Origin: Brucella oryzae
Lineage (GTDB): Bacteria; Pseudomonadota; Alphaproteobacteria; Rhizobiales; Rhizobiaceae
Assembly: GCA_012103035.1 (NCBI GenBank)
Contig: JAAVLL010000001.1
Span: 124,001-188,000 of the forward strand
Direction: 5' to 3'
Length of the DNA stretch: 64,000 nt
A model generated the notes under the pieces. That model had not been told where the DNA came from and ran no database searches. It saw only the letters and a list, made by a program, of their open reading frames with translations. Position numbers and translations under genes: made by a program. Shown in pieces: positions 51,168 through 63,196 of this stretch. The stretch's first letter is position 1, and the number at the start of each line of letters is the position of its first letter.

Positions 51168-53685
51168 TGAATGAAACGTTGAATAAGATTCGCTTTCGTA
51201 TCGACGGTATGGATTGCGCATCCTGCGCAGCAAAGATCGATACTGCCGTGCGGCGTGTGCGTGGTATCGAGGATGTATCCGTTTCTGTCACGGCGGGCAC
51301 GATGACGGTGAGCCATGATGGAACGAGTGATCTCGACAAGGTCGCAAGCAAGGTACGCAGCCTCGGCTATGGCGTGGAACCGATTGCCTCGGAAACGCCC
51401 GTCCAGGAAAAGCGCTGGCGAAGCATGAGCATTCGCATGATCATTCTCACCATGACCATGACCATGACCATGACCATGACCATGATCACGGGGCGTGCGG
51501 TGGCCATCATGACCACCATGATCATGATCATGAAGCCCATGACAAGGTCATTACGGTAACGGCCAACAGTTTCCGCTTTCAGGTCGATGGCATGGATTGC
51601 GCATCCTGCGCGGCCAAAATCGATACTGCCGTGCGGCGGGTGCCGGGCGTGACGGATGTATCCGTCTCGGTTACCAATGGTGCGATGACCGTCAATCATG
51701 ACGGATCGGCAAAAGCGATGAAATTGCCGGCAAGGTGACAACGCTGGGCTACAAGACCACGCTTGCCGCAACGGCCACCAACGGTACCGGTTCTGCGCCA
51801 AAGGCAGCCGCGCCAACAAAGCCGCTGCCCTGGTGGCGTTCGAAGAAAGGCCAGATGATGCTGGCCTGCGGCGGGGACTGGTCGCCGCGTATATTATCGG
51901 ACATCTCTATCCGGCAATCGAGCTATGGGCCTTCACGGCTGCGATGCTGATCGGCCTCGTGCCGATTGCCAGACGCGCCTATATGGCGGCGATCAACGGT
52001 ACGCCATTTTCCATCGAGATGCTGATGACGATTGCTGCTGTGGGCGCGATGTTCATTGGCGCGACCGAAGAAGCGGCAGCCGTCGTGTTCCTGTTTCTGG
52101 TCGGTGAGCTTTCTGGAAGGTGTTGCTGCGGGTAAGGCGCGCGCCAGCATCCAATCCTTGACCGCGCTGGTGCCGAAGACTGCATTCCTTGAGAAAAACG
52201 GGACAACTACTGAAGTTGCTGCCGATAGTTTGGCGGTTGGTGATGTGATTTCCGTGCGTCCCGGCGACCGTATGCCTGCCGACGGTGAAATCCTGACGGG
52301 AGAAAGCGCTGTCGATGAAGCGCCGGTCACCGGTGAAAGCACACCGGTCGGGAAGGCTGAAGGCGACACGGTTTTGCCGGCACGATCAACGGCGATGGCG
52401 TGCTGCGGGTCCGGGTCACGGCTGCCGCGCAGGACAACACCATCGCCCGCGTCGTGCGATTGGTGGAAGAAGCACAGGAAGCCAAGGCGCCGACTGAACG
52501 TTTCATCAATCGTTTCTCGACTTATTACACGCCGGGCGTTGTGGTCGTGGCCGCACTCGTCGCCATTCTGCCGCCGCTTGTTGCGGGTGCTAACTGGGAT
52601 GAGTGGATCTACAAGGGTCTTGCGATCCTTTTGATCGGTTGTCCCTGTGCGCTGGTCATTTCCACGCCTGCTGCAATTGCAGCGGCTCTCTCGTCGGGTG
52701 CGCGACGCGGCCTTCTGATGAAGGGGGCGCTGTGCTGGAAACCATCGGCAAGATCACGGCGGCCTGCTTTGACAAGACCGGAACGCTGACCGAAGGCAAG
52801 CCGAAGGTGACCGATATTCTTGCAGGCGATCTGCCCGAGGATGAAGTTTTGCGTCTTGCGGCGTCCCTGGATGCGGGCTCAAGCCATCCGCTGGCGCTGG
52901 CGATTGTCGGCGCCGCAGAGCAGCGCAGCCTGAAACTGTCTGCCATCACAAAGGGCAAGGCCCATGGCGGGAAGGGTGTGTCAGGTACGGTTGGTAAAAT
53001 GGACCTGTTTCTGGGTTCGCGTCGGGCCGCCAATGATATTGCGGCCATTCCGGATGCGCTGGCCGGTCGTATTGCTGCCTGCAACGATGAAGGCAAGACC
53101 GTTTCTGTCCTCGTGGCCAATGGCAAGATTGCCGGTGCAATCGCCATGCGTGATGAACCGCGCGCCGATGCCATTACTGGTCTGCAGGAGTTGAAAAGTG
53201 CCAATATCCGCACGGTCATGCTGACCGGTGACAATCGTCGCACTGCGCAAGCCATTGGACGCGATCTCGGGATCGAAGTGCGGGCAGAGCTTCTGCCGGA
53301 AGACAAGCAGCGTATTGTCGGCGAGTTGCGCAAAGAGGGGCTGATTGTCGCCAAGGTCGGTGACGGTATCAACGACGCGCCCGCTCTTGCAGCTGCCGAT
53401 GTCGGCATCGCCATGGGTGGCGGCACCGACGTGGCGCTGGAAACGGCCGACGCTGCGGTTCTGCATGGCCGGGTTGGCGATGTCGCTGAAATGGTCGACC
53501 TTTCCAAGCGGACCATGCGCAATATCCATCAGAACATTACCATCGCGCTCGGCTTGAAGGCTGTCTTTCTGGTAACCACCGTGCTGGGCGTTACCGGCCT
53601 CTGGCCTGCAATTCTTGCCGATACAGGCGCAACCGTTCTTGTGACGATCAATGCGTTGCGGCTTTTGAGACAACCGGCGCGATAA
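51168..53685 (+). CDS. Heavy-metal-translocating P-type ATPase, ZntA/CadA-like (frame broken about six times)
   Basis: About 840 residues; exports Zn, Cd or Pb. Two N-terminal heavy-metal-associated domains each carry GMDCASCAAKIDTAVRRV; between them is a His/Asp-rich linker. The membrane and catalytic parts show TGES-type segment VTGESTPVG, the metal-site LIGCPCALVISTPA, phosphorylation motif CFDKTGTLTEGKPKV, SSHPLALAIVG and VAKVGDGINDAPALAAADV. Breaks lie near 51410, 51713, 51875, 52111 (here an extra T or two missing bases), 52374 and 52724. The divergent MerR regulator and operator indicate metal-induced expression. Confidence 0.92.
51451..51486. repeat. Hexanucleotide tandem repeat (CATGAC)n in the ATPase linker
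   Basis: Five perfect CATGAC units followed by CATGAT encode alternating His-Asp in the metal-binding linker between the two HMA domains. Copy number may vary by slippage without breaking the frame, since the unit is two codons. Confidence 0.85.
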
Positions 53686-53692
53686 AACAAAA

Positions 53693-53714
53693 GAACCGGC
53701 GAAATCGCCGGTTC
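53693..53714. terminator. Terminator between the metal ATPase and the opposing secreted-protein gene
   Basis: GAACCGGC pairs with GCCGGTTC across GAAATC, 5 to 25 bases after the ATPase stop; the minus-strand gene ends 24 bases further on, so it may serve both. Confidence 0.7.
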
Positions 53715-53737
53715 GCCTCTCCCTTCTTCGCGAGGTA

Positions 53738-54227
53738 TTACTCGCCGATCAATACGCGGATGCGCTCGCTATATTGCTTGCCGAAGGCGAGGTGTTCAGG
53801 ATTGATATCCTTCAATTCGTCCACCGCTGCGGCTCGTTCTCGGCGTCAGCGGCGGCAAGGCTGCTCATCAGGGCAAAATAGCCAAGAATATAATCGCTGG
53901 GCGTGATGTTCTGGGCCTTGAGTACTTCCACCACCTGTGGGCGGGTTTCGATGCTCTTCACCATCTTGTCAAAGGAAGGCGTGGCGTCCTGACCTTCCTC
54001 TTCGGTCGCGGAAAGTTCCATCGCACCCAGTTGCTCCTGCACTTTTCCATGCGTGACAGGAAATCTTCGCTCAGCTTGAAATTGTTGATTTCGGCTGGCG
54101 TCTGCTTCGGGGCAACATCGAGCAGATCGTCGGCAAATGCGACATGGGTGGAAACGGGCAGGGCGGCAAGTGAAAGGCCGAGGAAAACGGCGCAGCCTGC
54201 AATCTTGAAACGGGAAAACACCGTCAT
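53738..54227 (-). CDS. Small secreted protein of unknown function (frame broken twice)
   Basis: About 163 residues. A signal peptide is evident (RFKIAGCAVFLGLSLAALPV, then THVAFA). The mature part is helical and acidic, with NNFKLSEDFLSRMEKVQEQL, QDATPSFDKMVKSIETRPQV and ITPSDYILGYFALMSSLAAA, ending QYSERIRVLIGE. I do not recognise a named family; similar short periplasmic proteins occur across Brucellaceae. Breaks near 54046 and 53829. It is a single gene between two terminators or gaps, next to gloB on the same strand. Confidence 0.72.
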
Positions 54228-54282
54228 TCTTCTATCCTCGAACTGTGGAACGATTCGCGCTCTCAAATAGCAATAGCATATG

Positions 54283-55065
54283 TCAGAACATATCCTTGCG
54301 CTTGCGGATTTCGGCAAACACGGCTTCGTCGGGTGCATCTTGCAGGCCAAGGCGGCTGCGAATGCCGGCATCATGCCAGCGCAGGAAGGGATTTGTCGCC
54401 ATTTCAAGCGCGATGCTTGACGGCAATGTCATGCGATCAGCGGCACGAAGCCGTGCGATCTCGGCAGCGCGTTCCTTGAGTGCGGAATTGGCCGGATCGA
54501 TGGTCAGCGCAAAGCGGGCATTGCTTTCAGTATATTCATGGCCGCAATAGACCGCCGTGTCGCCGGGAAGCGCAACCAGCTTCCGCAATGACTGGAACAT
54601 GGTGAGCGGCGTTCCCTCGAAAAGCCGTCCGCAGCCCAGCGCGAACAGCGTATCGCCCGTGAAGACGGCTTTCGCATCGGGAAGATAATAGGACACTTCG
54701 CCCGCCGTATGGCCGGGCGTTGCGATGACCTTCACCCGGAAGAGACCGAAGGTGAATTCGTCGCCGTCCTTTACCGTGCGGTCGATGCCGGGAATCTTTG
54801 CTTCTTCGGCCTTGGGGCCGATGATGCTGACCCCAAACTTCGCTTTCAGCGCATCATTGCCCTCGACGTGATCGAGATGGTGATGCGTTGTGAAGATGAA
54901 ATCGAGCGTCCAGCCGCGCCGTTTCAGCGCGGCCTCGATTGCCGCTGCATCGGGCGCATCGACGGATGCTGTCAGTGCACTTTGGGGATCGTGGATGAGG
55001 ACGCCGTAATTGTCGCTGCGGCAGATGAACTGTTCGATTTCAAGCCGTGGTGCGATCCCGTTCAT
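54283..55065 (-). CDS. gloB: Hydroxyacylglutathione hydrolase (glyoxalase II)
   Basis: Intact, 260 residues. Glyoxalase II hydrolyses S-lactoylglutathione to lactate and glutathione. The metallo-beta-lactamase motif is FIFTTHHHLDHVEGN (THxHxDH), with further ligands in IATPGHTAGEVSYYL, FTGDTLFALGCGRLFEGT and YCGHEYTESNARFAL, and the C-terminal substrate domain ending NPFLRW and a short helical tail. A type A repeat lies between it and the yciB gene upstream. Confidence 0.95.
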   Translation of the reverse strand: MNGIAPRLEIEQFICRSDNYGVLIHDPQSALTASVDAPDAAAIEAALKRRGWTLDFIFTTHHHLDHVEGNDALKAKFGVSIIGPKAEEAKIPGIDRTVKDGDEFTFGLFRVKVIATPGHTAGEVSYYLPDAKAVFTGDTLFALGCGRLFEGTPLTMFQSLRKLVALPGDTAVYCGHEYTESNARFALTIDPANSALKERAAEIARLRAADRMTLPSSIALEMATNPFLRWHDAGIRSRLGLQDAPDEAVFAEIRKRKDMF

Positions 55066-55080
55066 GGCGTCCTTCCTCCT

Positions 55081-55136
55081 AAAGCGTGACGCATTATCCG
55101 ACGCAAAACCGTTTCACAGTTTTGCTGGAAATGCTT
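55081..55136. repeat. Type A hairpin repeat, copy 4
   Basis: GACGCATTATCCGACGCAAA then ACCGTTTCACAGTTTTGCTG and GAAATGCTT. Only the second half of the composite element is present, between gloB and the yciB gene. Confidence 0.75.
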
Positions 55137-55138
55137 GA

Positions 55139-55800
55139 TTACGATGCGGACTTGTTGTCTTCCGTCAGTGAATGCTTCTGGATAAGCGGCATTTGTAAAA
55201 GCGTGAAGACAATGGTGATGGGCATAATGCCCCACACCTTGAACGATACCCATGCATCGGTCGAGAAATTCCGCCAGACAACCTCGTTGACCACGGCGAG
55301 GAAGATGAAAAACAGACCCCAGCGCAGCGTCAGTTTTCGCCAGCCTTCGGCATCGAGACGAAAGGCCGAATCAAACACATAGCCGAGCAGGGACTTGCCG
55401 AAGAAGAGTCCACCGAGAAGGATCGCGCCGAACAGCGTGTTGACGATGGTGGGCTTCATCTTGATGAAGGTGTCGTTGTGCAGCCAGAGCGTCAGCGCGC
55501 CGAACACCAGCACGACAATGCCGGAGACAAGCGGCATGATGGGGAGCGTGCGCGTCATCGACCATGAAATGGCAAGCGCGATCACGGTTGCCGCCATGAA
55601 AAGGGCTGTCGCCAGAAAGATCGGTGCGCCGATGGAGGCCAGCACCGGAAAACGCTCGATCAGCATTTCGCCGCGCGCATTGGCAAAGAAGAAGACGAGA
55701 AGCGGCCCCAGCTCAGCACCAGCTTGAGCAGCGGCGGGACTTCCCGGCGTTCGGCTTCGCTTTTCTCAGACGGATCGCGTTCGAAAACGGGATGCTCCAT
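55139..55800 (-). CDS. yciB: Septation protein A family (YciB/IspZ) membrane protein (frame broken once)
   Basis: About 220 residues with five or six hydrophobic helices. Conserved are [20 protein letters not shown] at the N-terminus, [40 protein letters not shown] and [20 protein letters not shown], the usual YciB pattern. YciB affects cell-envelope integrity and septation in enteric and Shigella relatives. A missing G near 55714 breaks the frame. Its ATG overlaps the ftsY stop by one base, so the two are in one operon. Confidence 0.92.
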
Positions 55801-57214
55801 CAGGCAACTCCTGCGATGGCGCGGGCAAAATCCTTGGCCGCAAAGGGTTCCAGATCGTCGACACCTTCGCCGACGCCGATGAAATAGATCGGCAATTTAT
55901 GCTTGGCCGAGATGGCGACAAGAATGCCGCCGCGGGCAGTTCCGTCAAGCTTGGTCATGACCAGTCCGTTGACACCGGCAATATTCTTGAAAATTTCGAC
56001 CTGATTAAGGGCGTTCTGGCCGGTGGTGGCGTCGAGCGTCTGGAGCACCGTATGCGGCGCTTCCGGGTCGTGCTTGCCCAGCACGCGCACGATCTTTGCA
56101 AGCTCGTCCATCAGTTCGGCCTTGTTCTGCAACCGGCCTGCCGTGTCGATGATGAGAACATCGCTGCCCGCTTCCTTGGCCTTTTCCCATGCGTCATAGG
56201 CAAGCCCCGCCGCATCGGCGCCGAGCTTTGACGAGACGACCGGCGAGCCGGTGCGCTCGCCCCAGATATGCAACTGCTCGATGGCTGCGGCGCGGAATGT
56301 GTCGCCTGCCGCCAGCATGACCTTGAGGCCGCCTGCGGTGAGTTTCGCGGCAAGCTTGCCGATTGTGGTGGTCTTGCCGGTGCCGTTGACGCCGACGACC
56401 AGGATCACATGCGGCTTGTGCGACAGATCAAGCTCCAGCGGCTTTGCCACAGGGCCTAAAACCTTTTCGATTTCTGCACCCATGATGGTGCGCACTTCCT
56501 CGCCCGTCACGTCCTTGCCGTAGCGACCCGACGCAAGTGCATCGGTCACGCGCATGGCGGTTTCAAGCCCGAGATCGGCCTGAATGAGTACGTCTTCGAG
56601 ATCCTGCAGCGTGTCATCATCGAGCTTGCGCTTGGTGAAAATGCCGCCGATGGATTCGCTTAATGAATTCGATGAACGGAGCAGGCCGCGACGCAGCCGC
56701 TCGAACCAGGACAGCTTTGGCTCAGGCGCTGCCTCAACCGGCGCTTCTTCCTGATGTTCCTCAACGGCCTTGGCGACCTTGACCTTTTGGGCTTCACCGG
56801 CTCTGGCTGAGGCGCGGGTTCGACCGCTTCCTCTACCACTGGCTCATCTGGAGTTTTCGCGACTTCAGGCTGTTCAGGTTCGGCAGCAGGTTCTGGTTCT
56901 GGCTCGACAGCGGGCTCAACAACAGGCTCGACAACGGGTTCAATAACAGGCGCAGGCGCTTCAACCGCGATTGGTTCCATCACCGGAGGCTGTTCAATCG
57001 GGATTTCAATCTCGGCAACCGGATGCGCCGGTTCTGCCTTTTCTTCCTCAATTGTTTCAGACGCAGGCTCTTCAATCGGCTCAGGCTCGCCGACAACAAC
57101 AGGCTCTTCTGCGATCGGCGCTTCAATCACGTCGGGAGCCGGTTGTTCGACCGGCTTTTCTTCGACCTCCTTCTTGCCGAAGGAGAACATTTTCTTGATG
57201 AAACCCATTGCCAT
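55800..57214 (-). CDS. ftsY: Signal recognition particle receptor FtsY (frame broken once)
   Basis: FtsY is the membrane receptor that delivers ribosome-SRP complexes to the translocon. About 471 residues: a long acidic, Pro/Glu/Val-rich N-terminal A domain (about residues 10-140, many PEP and EPV repeats) after [19 protein letters not shown], then the NG domain with [21 protein letters not shown]-loop [44 protein letters not shown] and [10 protein letters not shown]. One A is missing near 56787. It lies between mtaB and yciB on the minus strand, a common rhizobial order dapF-mtaB-ftsY. Confidence 0.95.
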
Positions 57215-57235
57215 GAAATCTGATGCCCTTAAGCT

Positions 57236-58517
57236 TTAAGCCGCTTGCGGCTCTGCCTGACGGGTCAGCAGTTTTTCACCGTCATGACCTGTCACGATAC
57301 GTTCGATGATCTCGCCCGGTGCGCCGCCGTCCACCGATGCCAGCGTAAAGCCTTCGGTGCGCGCAATGCCTTCTTTTCGACCAGAAGGCGCTGGCCTGTA
57401 CCCTTGAGAGAAGCGAGGTGCTTTTCATAGGCACGGTCGCCTTCGGCACGCAAACGCGCTGCACGTTCCTTGACGATCTCGCGCCGCACCTGCGGCATCC
57501 GCGCGGCGGGCGTGCCTTCGCGTGCGCTATAGGGAAGACGTGCAGGTGCGACAGGCCGCATTCCTCAACGATTTTCAGCGAATTCTGGAACATATCTTCG
57601 GTTTCGGTCGGGAAACCGGCGATGATGTCCGCGCCGAAGACGATGTCGGGACGCAGAGAACGCACTGTTTCGCAGAAGCGGATCGAATCGTCGCGCAGAT
57701 GGCGCCGCTTCATGCGCTTCAGGATCATGTCGTCGCCGGCCTGTAGCGATAGATGCAGATGCGGCATCAGGCGCTTTTCATTGGCAATCGCATCCATCAG
57801 ATCGTCATCGGCCTCGATGGAATCGATGGAGGAAAGACGCAGCCGCTGCAAATCCGGCACCTGAGTGAGAACAGTCTTCACCAGCTTGCCGAGACGCAGG
57901 CTTCCCGGCAGATCGGGACCATAGGAGGTCATGTCCACGCCGGTCAGCACCACTTCGGCATAACCGTTGCCGACAAGGCGTTTGACCTGATCCACCACCG
58001 CGCCCATCGGAACGGAGCGGGAATTACCGCGGCCATAGGGAATGATGCAGAAGGTGCAACGATGATCGCAGCCATTTTGCACCTGCACGAAAGCGCGTGC
58101 CCTGCCTTCAATGGCATCGACCATATGGCTTGCGGTTTCGCGCACTTCCATAATGTCGTTGACGCGAACCTTCTCGAACTGGTTGACGCCGAAATCCGGC
58201 AGCATCCGGTAGGAATTGGATTTGAGCTTTTCCTCATTGCCGAGAATGAGATCGACTTCGTCCATGGCGGCAAAATTGTCCGCCTCGGTCTGTGCTGCGC
58301 AGCCGGTGACGATGATGCGCGCTTCCGGGTTTTCACGGCGGGCCTTGCGGATCGCCTGACGCGCCTGACGCACGGCTTCCGCCGTCACGGCGCAGGTATT
58401 GAAGATGATCGCGCCGTCCTTCAATTCGCCCAGTCCGGCGGCGTCGGCTTCGCGCTTCATCACCTCGGATTCATAGGTGTTGAGGCGGCATCCGAATGTT
58501 ACGACTTCTACCGACAT
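57236..58517 (-). CDS. mtaB: tRNA t6A37 methylthiotransferase MtaB-like radical SAM protein (frame broken twice)
   Basis: About 427 residues. MtaB adds a methylthio group to t6A37 of tRNAs. The UPF0004 domain (VEVVTFGCRLNTYESEVM, NTCAVTAEAVRQARQAIRKA, VTGCAAQTEADNF) supplies three cluster cysteines; the radical SAM motif is VQNGCDHRCTFCIIPYGRG (CxxxCxxC), and the TRAM domain lies at the C-terminus. Breaks near 57534 and 57376. The ATG overlaps the dapF stop as TGATG, so they are translationally coupled. Confidence 0.93.
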
Positions 58518-59419
58518 CAGGCCGCACCCCTGTCAGTTGGCTTGTCATTCTGGGCGTCGCGGCTCCATTCGCCGGTTGCAGGATCGAAAGTGCCTGAGAA
58601 CTCCCATTCGGCGGGGCCGGTCATCAGAACGTGATCGTCGTCGCGCCATTCAATCCTGAGCGGGCCGCCCGGAACATGGACGGTGACCGTGCGCCCGGTG
58701 CGGCGCGTGCGCGCTGCCGAAACGGCGGCGGCGCAGGCGGCGGAACCGCAGGCTCGGGTGAGGCCCGCACCGCGCTCCCATGTGCGCAGGTCCATCGTTT
58801 CGGGCGAAGTGACATGGGCGATGGAAATATTGGCGCGCTCCGGAAAGATCGGATGATGCTCCAGAAGCGGTCCGAACTTCTCCAGCTCATAGGACCAGAC
58901 ATCGCGGTCTACCCAGAAGATTGCATGCGGGTTGCCCATGGAAGCAACCGACGGCGAATGCAGCACTGGCGCGTCGATGGGACCGACCTGCAGTTCGATC
59001 ATGCGGGTATCGCGGAATTCTTCGGCAAGTGGAATGTCCTGCCAGTCGAAGCGCGGCTTGCCCATATCGACCGAAATCAGGCCGTCTTCGTGTTCGGTCG
59101 CGGTCAGAATTCCGGCGCGGGTCTCAAACGTGAAAGCCTGCCGGCCGGTCTCGGCGGCCAGCGCCTGCACGACGCAGCGCGTACCGTTGCCGCAAGCCTG
59201 TGCTTCCGTGCCGTCGCAATTGATGATGGCGATATAGTTGTCGGTTCCTGCTGTGCGCGGATCGTGGATCGCCATGATCTGATCGAAGGCAGTTTCGCTG
59301 TTGCTCGCAAGACGGATCGCGGCTTCAGGCGTAATCCGGTCCGCGCGGTCGCGCATGTCGGCAACGATGATCTGATTGCCGAGCCCGTTCATCTTGGCGA
59401 AGGCTGCCTTGGTGGCCAT
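58517..59419 (-). CDS. dapF: Diaminopimelate epimerase DapF
   Basis: Intact, 300 residues. DapF interconverts LL- and meso-diaminopimelate for lysine and peptidoglycan synthesis. The two catalytic cysteines are in [20 protein letters not shown] and [20 protein letters not shown], and [17 protein letters not shown] is the conserved start. ATG 59419 is used; the frame is open further upstream. First gene of the dapF-mtaB-ftsY-yciB operon reading leftward. Confidence 0.96.
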   Translation of the reverse strand: MATKAAFAKMNGLGNQIIVADMRDRADRITPEAAIRLASNSETAFDQIMAIHDPRTAGTDNYIAIINCDGTEAQACGNGTRCVVQALAAETGRQAFTFETRAGILTATEHEDGLISVDMGKPRFDWQDIPLAEEFRDTRMIELQVGPIDAPVLHSPSVASMGNPHAIFWVDRDVWSYELEKFGPLLEHHPIFPERANISIAHVTSPETMDLRTWERGAGLTRACGSAACAAAVSAARTRRTGRTVTVHVPGGPLRIEWRDDDHVLMTGPAEWEFSGTFDPATGEWSRDAQNDKPTDRGAA

Positions 59420-59781
59420 AACTATCGTGGTTCCGTTTTCCTGTGGCTTTGGTCGATAAAGCCTATGGGACAATTAGCGTCTATATGGCGGAAAAGCCTG
59501 CAAATTGCCAGTACCCGCGTCAGATTGCGAGAAGTTGCGACGCAGACATGTCCCAGAACAAACGCCAATATCGGGGAAACTGTGGCCTTCCTGTCCCAGT
59601 TTCAAGATTATTAGGTCGTTTCAAGCCTTCTTGAAGAGCTTTGAGGGCAAAATGACAAATGTCGCTGTTGCTTTTTAACCATATAGCCATTTTATCGGTC
59701 CAATATTGTCATATTGCACGGCTTCGGTAGATAGCCCGGGGCGCCCCACCCCTGATGAGAAATGCGGAAATGGAGAACCTG
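59420..59781. other. Divergent regulatory gap between dapF and omp19
   Basis: No gene is supported here. A weak promoter candidate for omp19 is TTGTCA (59706-59711) and TAGATA (59728-59733) with a 16-base spacer. The region around 59650-59700 is AT-rich. I see no repeat of the type found elsewhere in the window. Confidence 0.5.
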
Positions 59782-60324
59782 ATGGGAATTTCGAAAGCAA
59801 GTCTGCTCAGCCTCGCGGCGGCTGGCATTGTCCTGGCCGGGTGCCAGAGCTCCCGGTTCGGCAATCTCGACACGGTTTCACCACCGCCGCCGCCACCGCC
59901 GGTCAGGGCCGCTCCGGCAGGCACGGTGCAGAAGGGCAATCTTTCTTCTCCCAATGCTTCGCAGTTCCCGACGGCTCCAGGCACGGACCCAAATGCGCAG
60001 CAGCCCGGCACACAGGTTGCAAGCCTGCCGCCGGCATCCGCGCCCGATCTGACACCAGGCTCTGTTGCCGGCGTCTGGAACGCATCGCTTGGCGGCCAGA
60101 GCTGCAAGATCGCAACGCCGCAGACCAAATATGGCCAGGGCTATCGCGCGGGTCCGTTACGCTGCCCGGGTGAACTGGGCAATCTCGCTTCATGGGCCGT
60201 CAACGGCAAGCAGCTCGTTCTCTATGATGCGAATGGCGGCACCGTCGCTTCGCTCTATTCTTCGGGACAGAGCCGCTTCGATGGACAGACCTCCGGCGGT
60301 CAGGCTGTGTCGCTTTCGCGCTAA
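59782..60324 (+). CDS. omp19: Outer membrane lipoprotein Omp19
   Basis: Intact, 180 residues. MGISKASLLSLAAAGIVLAG followed by Cys gives a lipoprotein signal with lipobox LAGC. A proline-rich linker (SPPPPPPP) and a C-terminal AprI/Inh-type protease-inhibitor domain with VAGVWNASLGGQSCKIATPQ, GPLRCPGELGNLASWAVNG and LVLYDANGGTVASLY follow. Omp19 is an immunodominant Brucella lipoprotein with protease-inhibitor activity. Recalled from memory, the linker differs from classical Brucella, pointing to an Ochrobactrum-type strain. GGAG seven bases upstream supports this ATG. Confidence 0.93.
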   Translation: MGISKASLLSLAAAGIVLAGCQSSRFGNLDTVSPPPPPPPVRAAPAGTVQKGNLSSPNASQFPTAPGTDPNAQQPGTQVASLPPASAPDLTPGSVAGVWNASLGGQSCKIATPQTKYGQGYRAGPLRCPGELGNLASWAVNGKQLVLYDANGGTVASLYSSGQSRFDGQTSGGQAVSLSR

Positions 60325-60340
60325 GACATTGTTTCGCTTG

Positions 60341-60442
60341 GAGCGCATTTCGATCTGATTGAATCAAATTGGCGCTTCAGTTGTTTTGTTCTGCCGCGCA
60401 TCTTGCCCGAAAACCGTTTCACACTTTTCGGGATGCGCTTTA
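60341..60442. repeat. Composite hairpin: GATCTGATT motif plus type B repeat, copy 4
   Basis: AGCGCATTTCGATCTGATTG...GGCGCT (60341-60378) forms one stem, and GCGCATCTTGCCCGAAAACC / TTTCACACTTTTCGGGATGC (60395-60442) another. It lies between omp19 and zapE and could terminate omp19. Confidence 0.7.
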
Positions 60443-60508
60443 AAGACAGGCGGATCATCGCGAGATGGTCCGCCGTTTTTGCAATTGAAAGGTTGAACGG
60501 ACGCAATC

Positions 60509-61669
60509 ATGTCTTTCGACGGCAATCTCAAGGCGTTCCCTCTGTTCGTGAACATTACGATGCGATGGTCGCGGCGGGTGATGTGGAAGCCGATCCCGCT
60601 CAACTCGAACTCACTGTCCGTTACGACCGGCTGATCGAGGAAATCTGCACCAAACGCCTGTCCGCAAGTCGAGCGCGCTCGGCTGGCTGTTCGGCAAGCG
60701 CAAGGAAGCAACGAGCATCATCAAGGGGCTTTACGTGCACGGCGAGGTCGGGCGCGGCAAGACCATGCTGATGGACATGTTCTTTTCGCTTCTGCCGGTG
60801 GAACGCAAGCGCCGCGCGCATTTCAATGATTTCATGGCCGATGTGCATGAGCGCATCTATGCGCATCGTCAGGCGCATAAGCGCGGCGAGACCAAGCAGG
60901 ACGACCCGATCCCGCCGGTCGCCGATGCCTTGAGCCAGCAGGCTTGGGTCTTGTGTTTCGACGAATTCACCGTGACGGACATTGCCGATGCGATGATCCT
61001 GTCGCGCCTCTTCAGTGCGTTGTTTGCACGTGGCGTTGTATTGGTAGCCACATCCAACGTGGCGCCCGATAATCTTTATCGGGACGGGCTGAACCGCCAG
61101 CTTTTCTACCCTTCATCGATATTCTCAAGCAGCATGTCGATGTGATCAATCTGGATTCCCGCACCGATTATCGCCTCGAAAAGCTCGACCGCCAGCCGGT
61201 CTATCTGTCGCCGCTGGGGTCCGAGACGACCAGGCGCATGGATGCGGCCTGGACGGCGCAAAAGGACGGCGCGCATGAAAAGCCGGACGTCATCCGCATC
61301 AAGGGGCGCGACATAGAGGTCCCACGCACTGTGCATGGCGCGGCGCGCTTCACTTTCGATGCGCTTTGTTCGAAGCCGCTTGGTGCCTCGGACTATATTT
61401 CTATCGTGAAGCACTATCCGACCTTGTTCATCGATGATGTTCCGGTGCTCGACTATTCGCGCCGCAACGAGGCCAAGCGCTTCATTCTGCTGATCGACGT
61501 GCTCTACGATCATCACGCGCGCGTGTTCATTTCCGCAGAAGCCCAGCCGGAAAAGCTCTATCTTGCCAGCAAGGGCACGGAGGCCTTCGAGTTCGACCGT
61601 ACCGCTTCCCGTCTCTTCGAGATGCAGAGCGCTGACTATCTGGCCGAGCCGCCCGGCAAGGCCGGATAA
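60509..61669 (+). CDS. zapE: Cell division protein ZapE / AFG1-like ATPase (frame broken three times)
   Basis: About 388 residues. AFG1/ZapE ATPases bind the Z-ring in bacteria and act in protein quality control in mitochondria. Walker A is GLYVHGEVGRGKTMLMDMFF, the FNDFMADVHERIYAHRQ helix follows, Walker B is WVLCFDEFTVTDIADAMILS, and sensor ATSNVAPDNLYRDGLNRQLF is clear; the C-terminal part has LFIDDVPVLDYSRRNEAKRF. Breaks near 60540, 60663 and 61106. It precedes mdh and sucC, a common alphaproteobacterial neighbourhood. Confidence 0.93.
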
Positions 61670-63075
<1,406 letters not shown>

Positions 63076-63085
63076 AATTCCAGAC

Positions 63086-63125
63086 AAGGCCGGATTGTTG
63101 CTTGCGGGCGGCTCCGGCCTTTTCC
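63086..63125 (+). terminator. Stem-loop between mdh and sucC
   Basis: AAGGCCGGA (63086-63094) pairs with TCCGGCCTT (63113-63121) over an 18-base loop and is followed by TTCC. It may partly terminate transcription or stabilise the mdh message. Confidence 0.55.
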
Positions 63126-63196
63126 GGCTGTCAATCCGTACCGGTTCCGTTCAATCCCAATAGGCAACGGACCGGGAATCCGCAGAGGACAACCAG

